From positions 1 to 49,150 of the forward strand of contig JBJEUH010000173.1 of the NCBI GenBank assembly GCA_051883735.1: a stretch of 49,150 bases of DNA, in the 5' to 3' direction. Below, piece by piece: positions 15,284 through 24,306 of this stretch. How positions within the stretch are numbered: position 1 is the first letter of the stretch; every line of letters begins with the position of its first letter. Source of the DNA: Ventricola sp051883735 (GTDB lineage Bacteria; Bacillota; Clostridia; Christensenellales; Aristaeellaceae). Under the pieces are notes generated by a model. That model had not been told where the DNA came from. It did not search any database and saw nothing but the letters and a program-made list of their open reading frames with translations. Made by a program: the position numbers and the translations under genes.

Positions 15284-16741
15284 ATGAAGCTTTCACAACT
15301 GACGATGGATATGCCGGAGCTGATCAGGCTGACGGGGGACGCGGAGATCGCGTCGCTGACGGCGAATTCCCGCGAGCAGTGCGCAGACGGCCTGTTTTTC
15401 TGCATTCGCGGCGGCAAGGTGGACGCGCATGACTTCGCGCCGCAGGCGATTGAGAACGGCTGCGTGGCGCTGGTGGTGGAGCGTGAGCTTGACATCGACT
15501 GCCCGCAGGTGCTGGTGACGGACGTGCGCGCGGCGATGACGCGCATGGCCAGCGCCTTCAACGGCCATCCGCAGCGGCGCATGAAGCTCGTCGGCATCAC
15601 CGGCACCAAGGGAAAGACCACGACGACCTTCCTGCTCAAGAGCATCTTTGAGGCGGCGGGCATCCGCTGCGGCATCATCGGCACGACCGGCTGCATCGCG
15701 GGCAGCACGAAGCTGCCCAGCCGCCTGACCACGCCGGACCCGATCGAGATGTTTAAGATCCTGCGCATCATGGCGGACGCGGGCGTGCAGGTCGTGTGCA
15801 TGGAGGTCTCCGCGCACGCGCTTTACCTGCGCAAGCTGGTGGCGATGACGTTTGAGACGGCGGCGTACACCAACCTCTCGCAGGATCACCTCGACTTCTT
15901 CGGCACGATGGAGAAGTACTTTGAGGCCAAGAAGCTGCTCTTCACGCCGGACATGGTCCGCAACGCGGCGATCAACGTCGACGAGGAGACGGCGCCGCAG
16001 ATCATGGAGGATCTGACCTGCCCGACGCTGACCTACGGCATCTCCGGCCGCGCCGACCTGTTTGCGCGCGACATCGAAATCACGGAGAGCGGCGTATCCT
16101 TTACGATCAATCTGCGCAACCTGCATACCGAGCGCATTCACCTGCTGCTGACCGGCATGTTCAACGTGTACAATGCCCTCGCGGCGGCCTCCTGCGCGCT
16201 CATCCTGGGCGTGGATCTGGCGGACATCAAGAAGGGCCTGGAGGCGGTCGTGTCCGTCCCGGGCCGCGTGGAGATGCTCGCCACCGACACGCCGTACCGC
16301 ATGATCCTGGACTATTCGCATTCGCCGGACGCGCTTGACAACATCCTGCACACCGTGCGCGAGTTCTGCCGCGGGCGCATCATCCTCGTCTTCGGCTGCG
16401 GCGGCGACCGCGACAAGGGCAAGCGCCCGATGATGGGCAAGATCGCCGGCCAGCTGGCCGACTACTCGATCCTCACCAGCGACAACCCGCGCTTTGAGGA
16501 CCCGATGGACATTCTTGCGGCCATCGAGCAGGGAATTGCCCCCACGGGCGCGAAATATGAGGTGATCGAGGACCGCCGCGAGGCGATCCGCCAGGCCATG
16601 GAGATGGCCGTGGGCGGCGACATCGTCGTGCTGGCGGGCAAGGGTCACGAGACGTATCAGGACATCTGCGGCGTGAAGCGTCCGTTTGATGAGAAGGAGA
16701 TCGTCAAAGCGCTTCTTGAAGAGATGAAGCAGAATAACTGA
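15284..16741 (+). CDS. murE: UDP-MurNAc-L-Ala-D-Glu:meso-DAP ligase MurE
   Basis: Mur ligase that adds the third residue of the peptide stem. The ATP site GTKGKTT is at residue 107 and the LTTPDP substrate motif follows. D400-NPR is the motif that selects meso-diaminopimelate, so the wall is expected to be DAP type. 485 residues. ATG 15284 is 7 bases after ggagg, and the ATG two codons earlier is too close. murF, which normally follows, is absent. Confidence 0.95.
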   Translation: MKLSQLTMDMPELIRLTGDAEIASLTANSREQCADGLFFCIRGGKVDAHDFAPQAIENGCVALVVERELDIDCPQVLVTDVRAAMTRMASAFNGHPQRRMKLVGITGTKGKTTTTFLLKSIFEAAGIRCGIIGTTGCIAGSTKLPSRLTTPDPIEMFKILRIMADAGVQVVCMEVSAHALYLRKLVAMTFETAAYTNLSQDHLDFFGTMEKYFEAKKLLFTPDMVRNAAINVDEETAPQIMEDLTCPTLTYGISGRADLFARDIEITESGVSFTINLRNLHTERIHLLLTGMFNVYNALAAASCALILGVDLADIKKGLEAVVSVPGRVEMLATDTPYRMILDYSHSPDALDNILHTVREFCRGRIILVFGCGGDRDKGKRPMMGKIAGQLADYSILTSDNPRFEDPMDILAAIEQGIAPTGAKYEVIEDRREAIRQAMEMAVGGDIVVLAGKGHETYQDICGVKRPFDEKEIVKALLEEMKQNN

Positions 16742-16785
16742 TTTGCAGGGGTACTTTGCTCTGCAAAGGATTCGGAGGAATGACC

Positions 16786-17760
16786 ATGCAAAGGATGATG
16801 CTTTCCGTGGTGCTGGCCTTCTTGGTCGGCGCCCTGCTGGGCAAGCTGCTGCTCCCGGTGCTCTACAAGCTGAAGTTTGGCCAGAACATCTACGAGCTGG
16901 CACCCGAGGCGCACAAGAAGAAGCAGGGCACGCCGATCATGGGTGGCCTCACGTTCGCCGGCGCGGCGATTCTGGTGGGCCTGCTGATGAACGACTACAG
17001 CGTGCCGCTCACGCAGAACATGACGCTGGCCGTGCTGCTCATGGCGCTTGGCAACATGTGCATCGGCTTTGCCGATGACATGACCAAGATCCGCGGCGGC
17101 AAGAACGCGGGCCTGACCGCCAAGCAGAAGATGTTCTTCCAGACGATTCTGGCGCTGGCGTTCTCGGCGTACTGCTATTTCCATCCGATGGTGGGCTCCG
17201 CGATCAAGATTCCGTTCCTCAAGGCGGAGCTTGACCTGGGCATCCTGTATATCCCGCTGATGATGTTCGTCATCGTGGGCACGACCAACAGCGCGAACCT
17301 GCTGGACGGTCTGGACGGCCTGTGCACGGGCGTGTCCATGCTCGACTTTGCGGCGATGGCGGTGATCGCGGCGGCGGCGGGCCTGGGCGGCGACCTGGGC
17401 GTGATCTGCTGCGCGATGGTCGGCGGCCTGATGGGCTTCTGGCTGTACAACGTCTGCCCGGCCAAGATGTTCATGGGCGACACCGGCTCCATGTTCATCG
17501 GCGGCGCGGTGGTCGCCGCGGCGATGCTGCTGCGCCAGCCGCTGATCCTGGTGCTGATCGCGTTCTGGATGCTCATGAGCAGCCTGTCGGTCATCATCCA
17601 GGTGACCTATTTCAAGAGGACGGGCGGCAAGCGCATTTTCAGGATGTCTCCGATTCATCATCACTTCGAGCTTTGCGGCATGAGCGAATTCCAGATCGTC
17701 GCGATGTACATGACGACGACCCTGGCGCTGTGCCTGATCACGCTGATGGGCGTGCTGTAA
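16786..17760 (+). CDS. mraY: Phospho-MurNAc-pentapeptide transferase MraY
   Basis: Polytopic membrane enzyme that makes lipid I from UDP-MurNAc-pentapeptide and undecaprenyl phosphate. 324 residues with about ten hydrophobic helices. Conserved motifs are GTPIMGG, FADDMTKI, NSANLLDGLDGL (catalytic Asp pair and Mg2+ site), MGDTGSMFIGG and SPIHHHFE. ATG 16786 is 7 bases after ggagg, the same start arrangement as murE. Confidence 0.96.
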   Translation: MQRMMLSVVLAFLVGALLGKLLLPVLYKLKFGQNIYELAPEAHKKKQGTPIMGGLTFAGAAILVGLLMNDYSVPLTQNMTLAVLLMALGNMCIGFADDMTKIRGGKNAGLTAKQKMFFQTILALAFSAYCYFHPMVGSAIKIPFLKAELDLGILYIPLMMFVIVGTTNSANLLDGLDGLCTGVSMLDFAAMAVIAAAAGLGGDLGVICCAMVGGLMGFWLYNVCPAKMFMGDTGSMFIGGAVVAAAMLLRQPLILVLIAFWMLMSSLSVIIQVTYFKRTGGKRIFRMSPIHHHFELCGMSEFQIVAMYMTTTLALCLITLMGVL

Positions 17761-17775
17761 GACGCATGAGCTTAG

Positions 17776-17832
17776 GGCCTCTTCCGATAAAGTTGACAGA
17801 ATTGGTTTTCTGTTCTGCCCAAGGGAGAGGCC
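17776..17832 (+). other. Two-tier hairpin between mraY and murD
   Basis: An outer 10-bp stem ggcctcttcc / gggagaggcc and an inner 6-bp stem acagaa / ttctgt fold the whole 57-base segment into one arm. No T-tract follows, so it is more likely an RNA processing, stability or repeat element than a terminator. Confidence 0.65.
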
Positions 17833-17880
17833 TTGCACATTTGTAGAAACAATCGAGAAGCCCTGACGGGAGGCAGAATG

Positions 17881-19245
17881 ATGGATGTGAAGAAGAAACG
17901 CGTGATCGTGTTGGGCATGGCGCGCAGCGGCGTGGCGGCTGCCAAGCTGCTGGCAAAGCGGGGCGCGATCGTGACCATCAGCGACATGAAGACCGAGGAG
18001 AGCTTCGGCGGCGCGCTGGATGAGCTGAGGGCGCTGGGCTGTATCTTCGCGCTGGGCGAGGGCCCGCAGAAGCACCTGGCCGGCCAGGACATGATGATCC
18101 TCAGCCCGGGCATTCCGGTCGCCAAGCCGTTTGTGCAGGAGGCGATTGCAGCCGGCGTGGAGGTCATCGGCGAATTGGAGCTGGGCGCGCGCATGATGCG
18201 CGGCGGCCTGTGCGCCATCACCGGCACCAACGGCAAGACGACGACCACCACGCTGGTGGGCGAGCTCTTCCGCGCGACGGGCCGCGCTACGCACGTCGTG
18301 GGCAACATCGGCTATCCGATCACCGCGGATGCGGGCGAGATGGGAGACGACGACCTGACGGTGGCCGAGGTCAGCTCCTATCAGTGCGAGACGATCAGCA
18401 CGTTCCATCCGCACGTCGGCGCGGTGCTCAACATCACGGAGGATCACATCGCGCGCCACGGCTCGATGGAGGCGTACATCGGCATGAAGCGCCGCATCTT
18501 CGCCAACCAGACGGATAAGGACTGGGCGGTGTTCAACTACGACGATCCGACCTGCCATGAGATGGCGAGGGGGCTGGCGGCGAAAATCGCCTGGTTCTCC
18601 CGCACGCAGCAGGTGCCCTGCGGCGCATGGGTCAAAGGCGGCATGATCGTCCTTGACCTGGGCGGCGGAGAGAAGGAGATCTGCCGCGCGGACGAGGTGT
18701 TCATCCCCGGCCCGCACAACCTGGAAAACGCGCTGGCGGCGGTGGCGATTGCGGGCGCGATGGGCGTGGAGCCGGAGCTGATGGCCCCGGTGCTGAGGAC
18801 CTTCCGCGGCGTGGAGCACCGCATCGAGACGGTGCGAGAGCTGGATGGCGTGACCTGGATCAACGATTCCAAGGGCACGAACGTCGATTCCACGCAGAAG
18901 GCGATCGCGACGATGACCAGGCCGACCGTGCTGATCCTCGGCGGCAGCGACAAGGGCACGTCCTTTGATCCCCTGGCGGAGACGATCATCGCCGCGCCGC
19001 AGATCGTGCACTGCGTGCTCATCGGCGATACGGCGGAGAAGATCAAGGCGGCGCTGGACAAGGCGGGATATACCGCGGTGACGATGGCGGGCTACGACTT
19101 TGACCTCTGCCTGCGCCTGTGCCGCGAGAAGGCGCCTGAGGGCGGCTGCGTGCTACTCTCGCCGGCGTGCGCGAGCTTCGATATGTTCAAGGATTTTGAG
19201 GACAGAGGACGGATTTTCAAGGAGAAGGTGCTGGCGCTGGCTTGA
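17881..19245 (+). CDS. murD: UDP-MurNAc-L-alanine:D-glutamate ligase MurD
   Basis: Mur ligase that adds D-Glu. 454 residues. N-terminal Rossmann part VLGMARSGVAAAKLL, ATP site TGTNGKTTTT, AEVSSYQ and the C-terminal ligase motifs NDSKGTNVDST and GGSDKG are all intact. ATG 17881 is 7 bases after gggagg. ATG 17878 is possible. The reaction order of the pathway puts murD before murE, but the gene order here is the usual dcw order with genes missing. Confidence 0.96.
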   Translation: MDVKKKRVIVLGMARSGVAAAKLLAKRGAIVTISDMKTEESFGGALDELRALGCIFALGEGPQKHLAGQDMMILSPGIPVAKPFVQEAIAAGVEVIGELELGARMMRGGLCAITGTNGKTTTTTLVGELFRATGRATHVVGNIGYPITADAGEMGDDDLTVAEVSSYQCETISTFHPHVGAVLNITEDHIARHGSMEAYIGMKRRIFANQTDKDWAVFNYDDPTCHEMARGLAAKIAWFSRTQQVPCGAWVKGGMIVLDLGGGEKEICRADEVFIPGPHNLENALAAVAIAGAMGVEPELMAPVLRTFRGVEHRIETVRELDGVTWINDSKGTNVDSTQKAIATMTRPTVLILGGSDKGTSFDPLAETIIAAPQIVHCVLIGDTAEKIKAALDKAGYTAVTMAGYDFDLCLRLCREKAPEGGCVLLSPACASFDMFKDFEDRGRIFKEKVLALA

Positions 19246-19279
19246 CGCGCGCCTGACCGGACGGCATGCGGCGGATGAG

Positions 19280-19364
19280 TGAGCCGTTCCCGTCTCCGCT
19301 TCCGAAGCGCTCTGAAGGAATACAATGCAGGGCGCTCGCTGTACGATTTTTGCACAGATTCCCA
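19280..19364 (-). repeat. Intergenic repeat family A, divergent reverse copy
   Basis: Read on the - strand it keeps tgcaaaaatcgtacagcgagc, gaat, cagagcgcttcggaagcgga and gggaacggctc, in the family A order. It is the only reverse copy seen and the only one within an operon, between murD and ftsW. Confidence 0.7.
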
Positions 19365-19405
19365 GGATGAAAAAATCGGATGGCGGCCGGAAGGGGCGGT
19401 TGGAG

Positions 19406-20551
19406 ATGGAAAAGGCGCAGGTGCGGCGCACATGCGACAAGACGGTTGTGCTGCTGATGGTGCTTCTGCTCGTGCTGGGGCTGACGACGCTGTTCAGCGC
19501 GACGTATTACCAGCGGACGGCCAGCGGCGATCCGCTCTCGGCGGTGAGAAAGCAGCTCTTCGGCGTGCTGCTGGGCGCGGCGTGCTGCACAGTCCTCTCG
19601 AATGTGCCGTACAGGACGTACAGGAACCCGAGGGTGACGCTGGCGCTGCTGGGCGCAAGCGCGCTGCTGCTCATTCTGGTCATCATTCCGGGCATCGGCG
19701 TGAGCATCAACGGCTCGCGGCGCTGGCTGAGCATCGCAGGACTGAGCATGCAGCCCTCGGAGTTCGCCAAGTACGCGATGGTGATCTTCATGGCCGGCGC
19801 GCTGGACCGCAGGAGCGACCAGCTCGGCTCGCTCTTTGGCGGCGTGGTGCCGCTGCTGATCGTGCCGGGCGTGATGTTCCTGCTGATTCTGGAGCAGCCG
19901 AACCTCTCGACCGGCGGCAGCATCCTGATCTGCGCGCTGATCATGCTCTTCGCGGCGGGGATCAGGAAGCGGCACATGGCGCTGCTGAGCGTGTGCGGCT
20001 TGTGCGTGGGCGCGTTCTACGCGTGGAGCGCGCCGTACCGCCGGGAGCGGCTGCTGTCCTTCCGCGACCCGTTTGCCAAGATGAGCGACGAGGGCTATCA
20101 GCTCTCGCAGTCGCTGATCGCGCTGGGCTCCGGCGGGCTGTTCGGCATGGGGCTGGGGCAGGGCAAGCAGAAATTCGCGTACCTGCCGTATCCGGAGTCG
20201 GACTTCATCTTCGCCATCGTCGGCGAGGACTTCGGGCTGGCCGGCTGCACGGCGGTCATCCTGCTGTTCGCGGCGTTCGTGTTCGCCGGGCTTCGCGTGG
20301 CGCTCTCCTGCCGGGACCGCTACGGCTGCCTGCTGGCCGCGGGCATCACCTCGATGATCGGCCTGCAGGCGTTCATCAACATGGGCGTGGTCACGGGCAT
20401 CCTGCCCACGACAGGCCTGCCGCTGCCGTTTTTCAGCGCGGGCGGCACGTCGATCACCATGATGATGGCGGCGGTGGGCATCCTGCTGAATATCTCGCGC
20501 GAGAACGGGCGCGCAATCGTAAGACATGCTGGCGGAGGAAAGCGGCCATGA
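19406..20551 (+). CDS. ftsW: Septal peptidoglycan polymerase FtsW (SEDS family)
   Basis: SEDS glycosyltransferase that polymerises lipid II with its partner PBP. About 381 residues with ten hydrophobic segments. Family motifs are GSRRWLSIAGLSMQPSEFAK, EQPNLSTGG, YQLSQSLIALGSGGLFGMGLG, FIFAIVGEDFG and TGLPLPFFSAGGTS. ATG 19406 has aaggggcgg upstream. Starts at 19325 or 19367 fall in or beside the repeat and are unlikely. It ends with a 4-base overlap with ftsQ. Confidence 0.93.
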   Translation: MEKAQVRRTCDKTVVLLMVLLLVLGLTTLFSATYYQRTASGDPLSAVRKQLFGVLLGAACCTVLSNVPYRTYRNPRVTLALLGASALLLILVIIPGIGVSINGSRRWLSIAGLSMQPSEFAKYAMVIFMAGALDRRSDQLGSLFGGVVPLLIVPGVMFLLILEQPNLSTGGSILICALIMLFAAGIRKRHMALLSVCGLCVGAFYAWSAPYRRERLLSFRDPFAKMSDEGYQLSQSLIALGSGGLFGMGLGQGKQKFAYLPYPESDFIFAIVGEDFGLAGCTAVILLFAAFVFAGLRVALSCRDRYGCLLAAGITSMIGLQAFINMGVVTGILPTTGLPLPFFSAGGTSITMMMAAVGILLNISRENGRAIVRHAGGGKRP

Positions 20552-21372
20552 GATACAGAAAACGGAAAAAAGCGGCGAAGCAGGTCCTGGCGATGTGCAT
20601 CCTGGTGATCGGCGCGCTGGCGGCGCTGATCGTGCTGGCCTGCTCGCAGGTGTTCGTCGTGCGCGACGTGATGGTCGTGGGCAACCGCAACCTGCTGCGC
20701 GAGGAGGTCGTCACCCAGAGCGGCGTGAAGACCGGCGACAACCTGCTGGGCATCTCGGATCAGAGCCTCAAGCAGGCGCTCGAGCAGAACCGGTACATCC
20801 AGTATCTGGGCCATGGCTTTGACTACCGCGGCACGCTGACGCTGCGCATCGAGGAGCGCCTGGGCATGGCGGTCGTCTACGACCTGGGCTATTACTACGT
20901 GCTCGACGCGGCGGGCATGGTGCTCGAGTGCGCGGGCAGCGCGTATCCCACGGGGGTCGCCGGGCCGAAGGTTTCAGGCTTTGATCTTTCGCCCAACTCC
21001 CGCATCACCGTCGGCGAGATGCTGCCGGTGAACGACAAGGGTCAGCTGGAGGCGATGGAGGCGGTGCTCTCCGAGCTGGATCAGACGAACATGCTGGGGC
21101 GCACGTCGGAGCTGAACATCAGGAACACGGACAACATCTACATCCTGACCTCGGAGGGCGCGAAGATCGAGCTGGGCGATACGGGCAACCTGAGAACGAA
21201 GCTGCTCATCGGCCGCGAGGTGCTCTCCGTGCGGGAGGAGAAGGGCGACCTGCTGGGCGCGAAGATCGACGTATCCAACGGAAAGAATGCACATTACATC
21301 CCGGCCATCCTGCCCACCATCACGCCGACGCCGACCGCCACGCCCACGCCGTCGCCGTCGCCCACCCCGTGA
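20548..21372 (+). CDS. ftsQ: Cell division protein FtsQ/DivIB
   Basis: A 274-residue bitopic protein. A basic start (MRYRKRKKAAK) precedes one membrane helix (VLAMCILVIGALAALIVLA). The POTRA domain (SQVFVVRDVMVVGNRNLLREEV) and the beta domain (RIEERLGMAVVYDLGYYYVLD) follow. The end is a Pro/Thr/Ser tail (TPTPTATPTPSPSPTP) outside the cell. ATGA overlap with ftsW indicates coupled translation. The proline-rich tail is unusual for DivIB and resembles linkers of two other exported proteins in the window. Confidence 0.9.
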   Translation: MRYRKRKKAAKQVLAMCILVIGALAALIVLACSQVFVVRDVMVVGNRNLLREEVVTQSGVKTGDNLLGISDQSLKQALEQNRYIQYLGHGFDYRGTLTLRIEERLGMAVVYDLGYYYVLDAAGMVLECAGSAYPTGVAGPKVSGFDLSPNSRITVGEMLPVNDKGQLEAMEAVLSELDQTNMLGRTSELNIRNTDNIYILTSEGAKIELGDTGNLRTKLLIGREVLSVREEKGDLLGAKIDVSNGKNAHYIPAILPTITPTPTATPTPSPSPTP

Positions 21373-21428
21373 GGGCATCCCGCGCAGGAAAAATTGGCTG
21401 GAAAATGGACAAAATTTGCTCAAGTGGC

Positions 21429-21457
21429 TTGAAAGAACGGGCATAATCGGTTACAAT
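21429..21457 (+). promoter_or_regulatory. Promoter for ftsA-ftsZ
   Basis: TTGAAA, 17 bases, TACAAT, in the 171-base gap between ftsQ and ftsA. It allows ftsAZ expression apart from the wall genes. Confidence 0.75.
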
Positions 21458-21543
21458 AAACTCGCATAATAATAGCAAATCAGATGATTTTTTGCGCCCA
21501 TTTGGGCGAATTTACATGCGGGCAGACAGGAGCATGAGATCGT

Positions 21544-22719
21544 ATGATGAAAAAAGCGACAGCGGTTCTGGACTTTGGCACGTCCAAGGTGCTGGTACTG
21601 CTTGCAGAGGAGAGCGCGTATCAGAAGGTAACCATTACCTCCGCCGGCATGGCGCAGTATGATGGATTTATGAACGGGGAGTGGAATGCTCCGGGCGATG
21701 TGACCGATGCGATTGCCAGCGCCATCGAGGCGGCGGAAAACAAGGTGGGCGCACATATCAAGGAAGTCTATGTGGGCGTGCCGGGCGAATTTGTCCGCGT
21801 GTATGTGATCGAGTCGAGCGTGACGCTGCAGGGCGCCGATCCGAAGGTGACCAGCGCGGACGTGGAAAAGCTGCAGCGCCAGGCCACCGAGATGCTCGAC
21901 CGGCCGACCGGCGTGATCATTCACCGCAGCCCGGCCTGGTTCAAGGTGGACGGCGGCCAGAAGACGCTCGAGCCCGTCGATCAGAAGGGCTCCACGCTCG
22001 AGGGCATGATCGGCTTCGTGCTGGCGGATCAGTTCTTCGTCAACGATGTGACCGAGCGCCTGCGCGAGCTGAACATCGAGGTCAAGGGCTTCTTCTCCAC
22101 GTCCGTGGGCGAGGCCATGCAGATGATCCCGTTTGAGGAGCGCGATCACACGGCCATCCTGGTGGACGTGGGCTATCTCTCCACGGAGGTCATGGCGGTG
22201 GAGGGCGACGCGCTGATCTGGCAGAAGGTGCTGCCGGTGGGCGGCGCGCACATCACGCTCGATCTGGCGTACGGCCTTGAAAAGCCGTTTGACATGTGCG
22301 AGAAGATCAAGCGCAGCTACACGTTCAACGCGCCGGGGAATACGCAGATCGAGGTGCAGGGCGAGGACGGCCCGCAGACCTTCTCCGGCGAAACGGTCAG
22401 CATGATCGTGGACGCGCGCGTGGACGAGATGCTGGAGATGATCGACGAGGCCATCAAGAAGAGCGGCATCCGCCTGGGCAACTGGTCCAACATCTACTTC
22501 ACCGGCGGCGGCCTGATGCCGATGTCCGGCGCGCGGGTGTATGCGGCGAGCAAGCTCTCGCGCAACGTGCGCGAGGCGGCCACCAAGACGGTCAAGCTCA
22601 AGCCGGCGCAGATCTTCGCCAGCGGCAGCGGCCTGCTGGAGCTGGTGTACAATACCATCGAACTGGAAGAACAGGACGAGAGTCTGTTTGATCGTATCAA
22701 GCGCATTTTCCGCCGATAA
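21544..22719 (+). CDS. ftsA: Cell division ATPase FtsA
   Basis: Actin-like membrane tether for FtsZ, 391 residues. Phosphate-1 motif VLDFGTSKVLVL, the SHS2-type 1C region in the middle (GVIIHRSPAWFKVDGG), phosphate-2 VDVGYLSTEV and the adenosine motif YFTGGGLMPMSG are seen. The C-terminus (DESLFDRIKRIFRR) is the amphipathic membrane-targeting helix of FtsA. Start ATG 21544 or 21547. It lies 51 bases before ftsZ. The sequence is somewhat divergent in the 1C region, and a PilM-like protein is a less likely alternative. Confidence 0.88.
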   Translation: MMKKATAVLDFGTSKVLVLLAEESAYQKVTITSAGMAQYDGFMNGEWNAPGDVTDAIASAIEAAENKVGAHIKEVYVGVPGEFVRVYVIESSVTLQGADPKVTSADVEKLQRQATEMLDRPTGVIIHRSPAWFKVDGGQKTLEPVDQKGSTLEGMIGFVLADQFFVNDVTERLRELNIEVKGFFSTSVGEAMQMIPFEERDHTAILVDVGYLSTEVMAVEGDALIWQKVLPVGGAHITLDLAYGLEKPFDMCEKIKRSYTFNAPGNTQIEVQGEDGPQTFSGETVSMIVDARVDEMLEMIDEAIKKSGIRLGNWSNIYFTGGGLMPMSGARVYAASKLSRNVREAATKTVKLKPAQIFASGSGLLELVYNTIELEEQDESLFDRIKRIFRR

Positions 22720-22770
22720 GCGCGAAATTGCAGAGGGGCTATTCTAGCGAAACAAAAGGGGGATTTTCCT

Positions 22771-24075
22771 GTGTTTGAAATTGAAATGGACGAGCGTCCG
22801 GCAGCTTCCATCAAGGTTGTGGGATGCGGCGGCGGCGGCGGAAACGCGCTCAACCGCATGGTCGACTGCGGCGTGACCGGCGTTGACTTCATCGCGGTCA
22901 ATACCGACGTGCAGGCGCTGCGCACCAGCAGGGCCGCGACCATGATCCAGATCGGTGAGAAGCTGACCAAGGGCCTCGGCGCCGGCGCGACCCCGGAAAT
23001 CGGCAAGAAGGCTGCCGAGGAGAGCCGCGAGGAGATCGCCAACGCGCTCAAGGGCGCGGATCTGGTGTTCGTCACCGCCGGCATGGGCGGCGGCACCGGC
23101 ACGGGCGCTGCGCCCGTCGTGGCCGAGATCGCCCGCGACATGGGAATCCTCACCATCGCTGTGGTGACCAAGCCGTTTGCCTTTGAGGGCAAGACCCGCA
23201 TGCGCAAGGCCGAGGCCGGCATTGACGAGCTCAAGCAGCGCGTGGACACGCTGGTCGTCATCCCGAACGAGCGCCTGCTGCAGGTCTGCCCGAAGGGCAC
23301 CTCCTTCAAGGGCGCGTTCAACTTCGCGGACGACGTGCTGCGTCAGGGCATTCAGGGCATTTCCGACCTGATCTCCCAGACCGGCATCATCAACCTGGAC
23401 TTTGCGGACGTGAAGGCCGTCATGGAGTCCGGCGGCATGGCGCATCTGGGCATCGGCGTTGGCAAGGGCGAAAAGGCCATGGCCGACGCGGCGCAGAACG
23501 CGATCTCCTCTCCGATGCTGGAGACGAGCATCGACGGCGCGCGCGCTGTGCTCATCAATGTGACCTGCAACTCCGACTGCTCCATCGTGGACATCAACGA
23601 CGCCGTCGAGATGATCACCGCCGCCGCGGACAGCGAGGCGAACATCATCTTCGGCGCGAGCATCGACGATACGCTCGAGGATGAGGTGCACATCACCGTC
23701 ATCGCGACCGGCTTTGAGAAGGTGCCGTTCCCGCCGCGCGCGTCCAGCGCCGAGCGTCCGGCCTCCCTGCCCAGCCAGGCTGCGTATGTGCCGCAGAGCT
23801 ATGGCGCGGCCTATCAGCAGCCGCAGCCCCAGAACCGCAGCTACGCCCGCTACGACCCGGCCTACACGCCGGTGACCGGCTACGCCCAGAACCCGGCCGA
23901 GCCGGAGGTGCCCTCGTTCCTGAACGACAACGCGGGCAGCCAGCGCGTCTCCCCGTTCGCCGCAATGCCGGACATGCCGGCCCCGGCGGCGGAGCCGGAG
24001 CGTCCGCAGGCGGAGGAGCAGCGCGCGCCGCGCTCCTTCATGGACGGCATCCCCGCCTACATGCGCCGCAAGTAA
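22771..24075 (+). CDS. ftsZ: Cell division protein FtsZ
   Basis: Tubulin-like GTPase of the division ring, 434 residues. GTP-binding loop GGGTGTGAAPVVAEIA is near residue 105, and GCGGGGGNALNRM stands at the start. The T7 loop region (NLDFADVKAVME) supplies catalytic Asp for the neighbouring subunit. A variable Pro/Gln/Tyr-rich linker (about 325-420) leads to the C-terminal peptide SFMDGIPAYMRRK, which binds FtsA and other partners. Start is GTG 22771 after aaaaggggga. Confidence 0.98.
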   Translation: MFEIEMDERPAASIKVVGCGGGGGNALNRMVDCGVTGVDFIAVNTDVQALRTSRAATMIQIGEKLTKGLGAGATPEIGKKAAEESREEIANALKGADLVFVTAGMGGGTGTGAAPVVAEIARDMGILTIAVVTKPFAFEGKTRMRKAEAGIDELKQRVDTLVVIPNERLLQVCPKGTSFKGAFNFADDVLRQGIQGISDLISQTGIINLDFADVKAVMESGGMAHLGIGVGKGEKAMADAAQNAISSPMLETSIDGARAVLINVTCNSDCSIVDINDAVEMITAAADSEANIIFGASIDDTLEDEVHITVIATGFEKVPFPPRASSAERPASLPSQAAYVPQSYGAAYQQPQPQNRSYARYDPAYTPVTGYAQNPAEPEVPSFLNDNAGSQRVSPFAAMPDMPAPAAEPERPQAEEQRAPRSFMDGIPAYMRRK

Positions 24076-24091
24076 GCCATGAAAAAATCGA

Positions 24092-24119
24092 CTGCCGGTC
24101 TCAGGGCCGGCAGTTTTTA
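24092..24119 (+). terminator. ftsZ terminator
   Basis: 7-bp stem ctgccgg / ccggcag followed by ttttta. It ends the division cluster. Confidence 0.9.
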
Positions 24120-24127
24120 TGCCTTGC

Positions 24128-24210
24128 AGGAAAGCGCAAAATATGTACAGCGGGCACCAAATGACTTGATGTTGCAAAGCTGTTCGGAAGAGGGAGCGGG
24201 CACAGTCCGC
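24128..24210 (+). repeat. Intergenic repeat family A, copy 4
   Basis: Keeps atgtacagcgggcac, aaatgacttgatgttgcaaa and gctgttcggaagagggagcggg. The end reads cacagtccgc and then runs into a separate hairpin. A second partial match to the repeat tail (gcggtcacggcccgc) appears at about 24289-24304. Confidence 0.88.
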
Positions 24211-24251
24211 AAAAAAGAGGCTGTACAGCAAATGCTCTGCAGCCTCTTTAA
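24211..24251 (-). terminator. Terminator for the secreted-protein gene
   Basis: 10-bp stem aaagaggctg / cagcctcttt. Read on the - strand it is followed by tttttt, so it mainly serves the gene at 24307-24972. Confidence 0.8.
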
Positions 24252-24306
24252 ACTGTGAACCTGTATGAATTTGCGTCCGTCAGCGTGCGGCGGTCACGGC
24301 CCGCTT

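Noticed and set aside
16657..19011. 784-residue - strand frame opposite mraY and murD
   Set aside because: His/Arg-rich antisense shadow, typical of GC-rich coding DNA. No ribosome site or domain.
19279..20547. Long + frame continuous with FtsQ
   Set aside because: It is the shadow frame of ftsW, Arg/Ala-rich with no homology. FtsQ starts at 20548 by its ATGA overlap.
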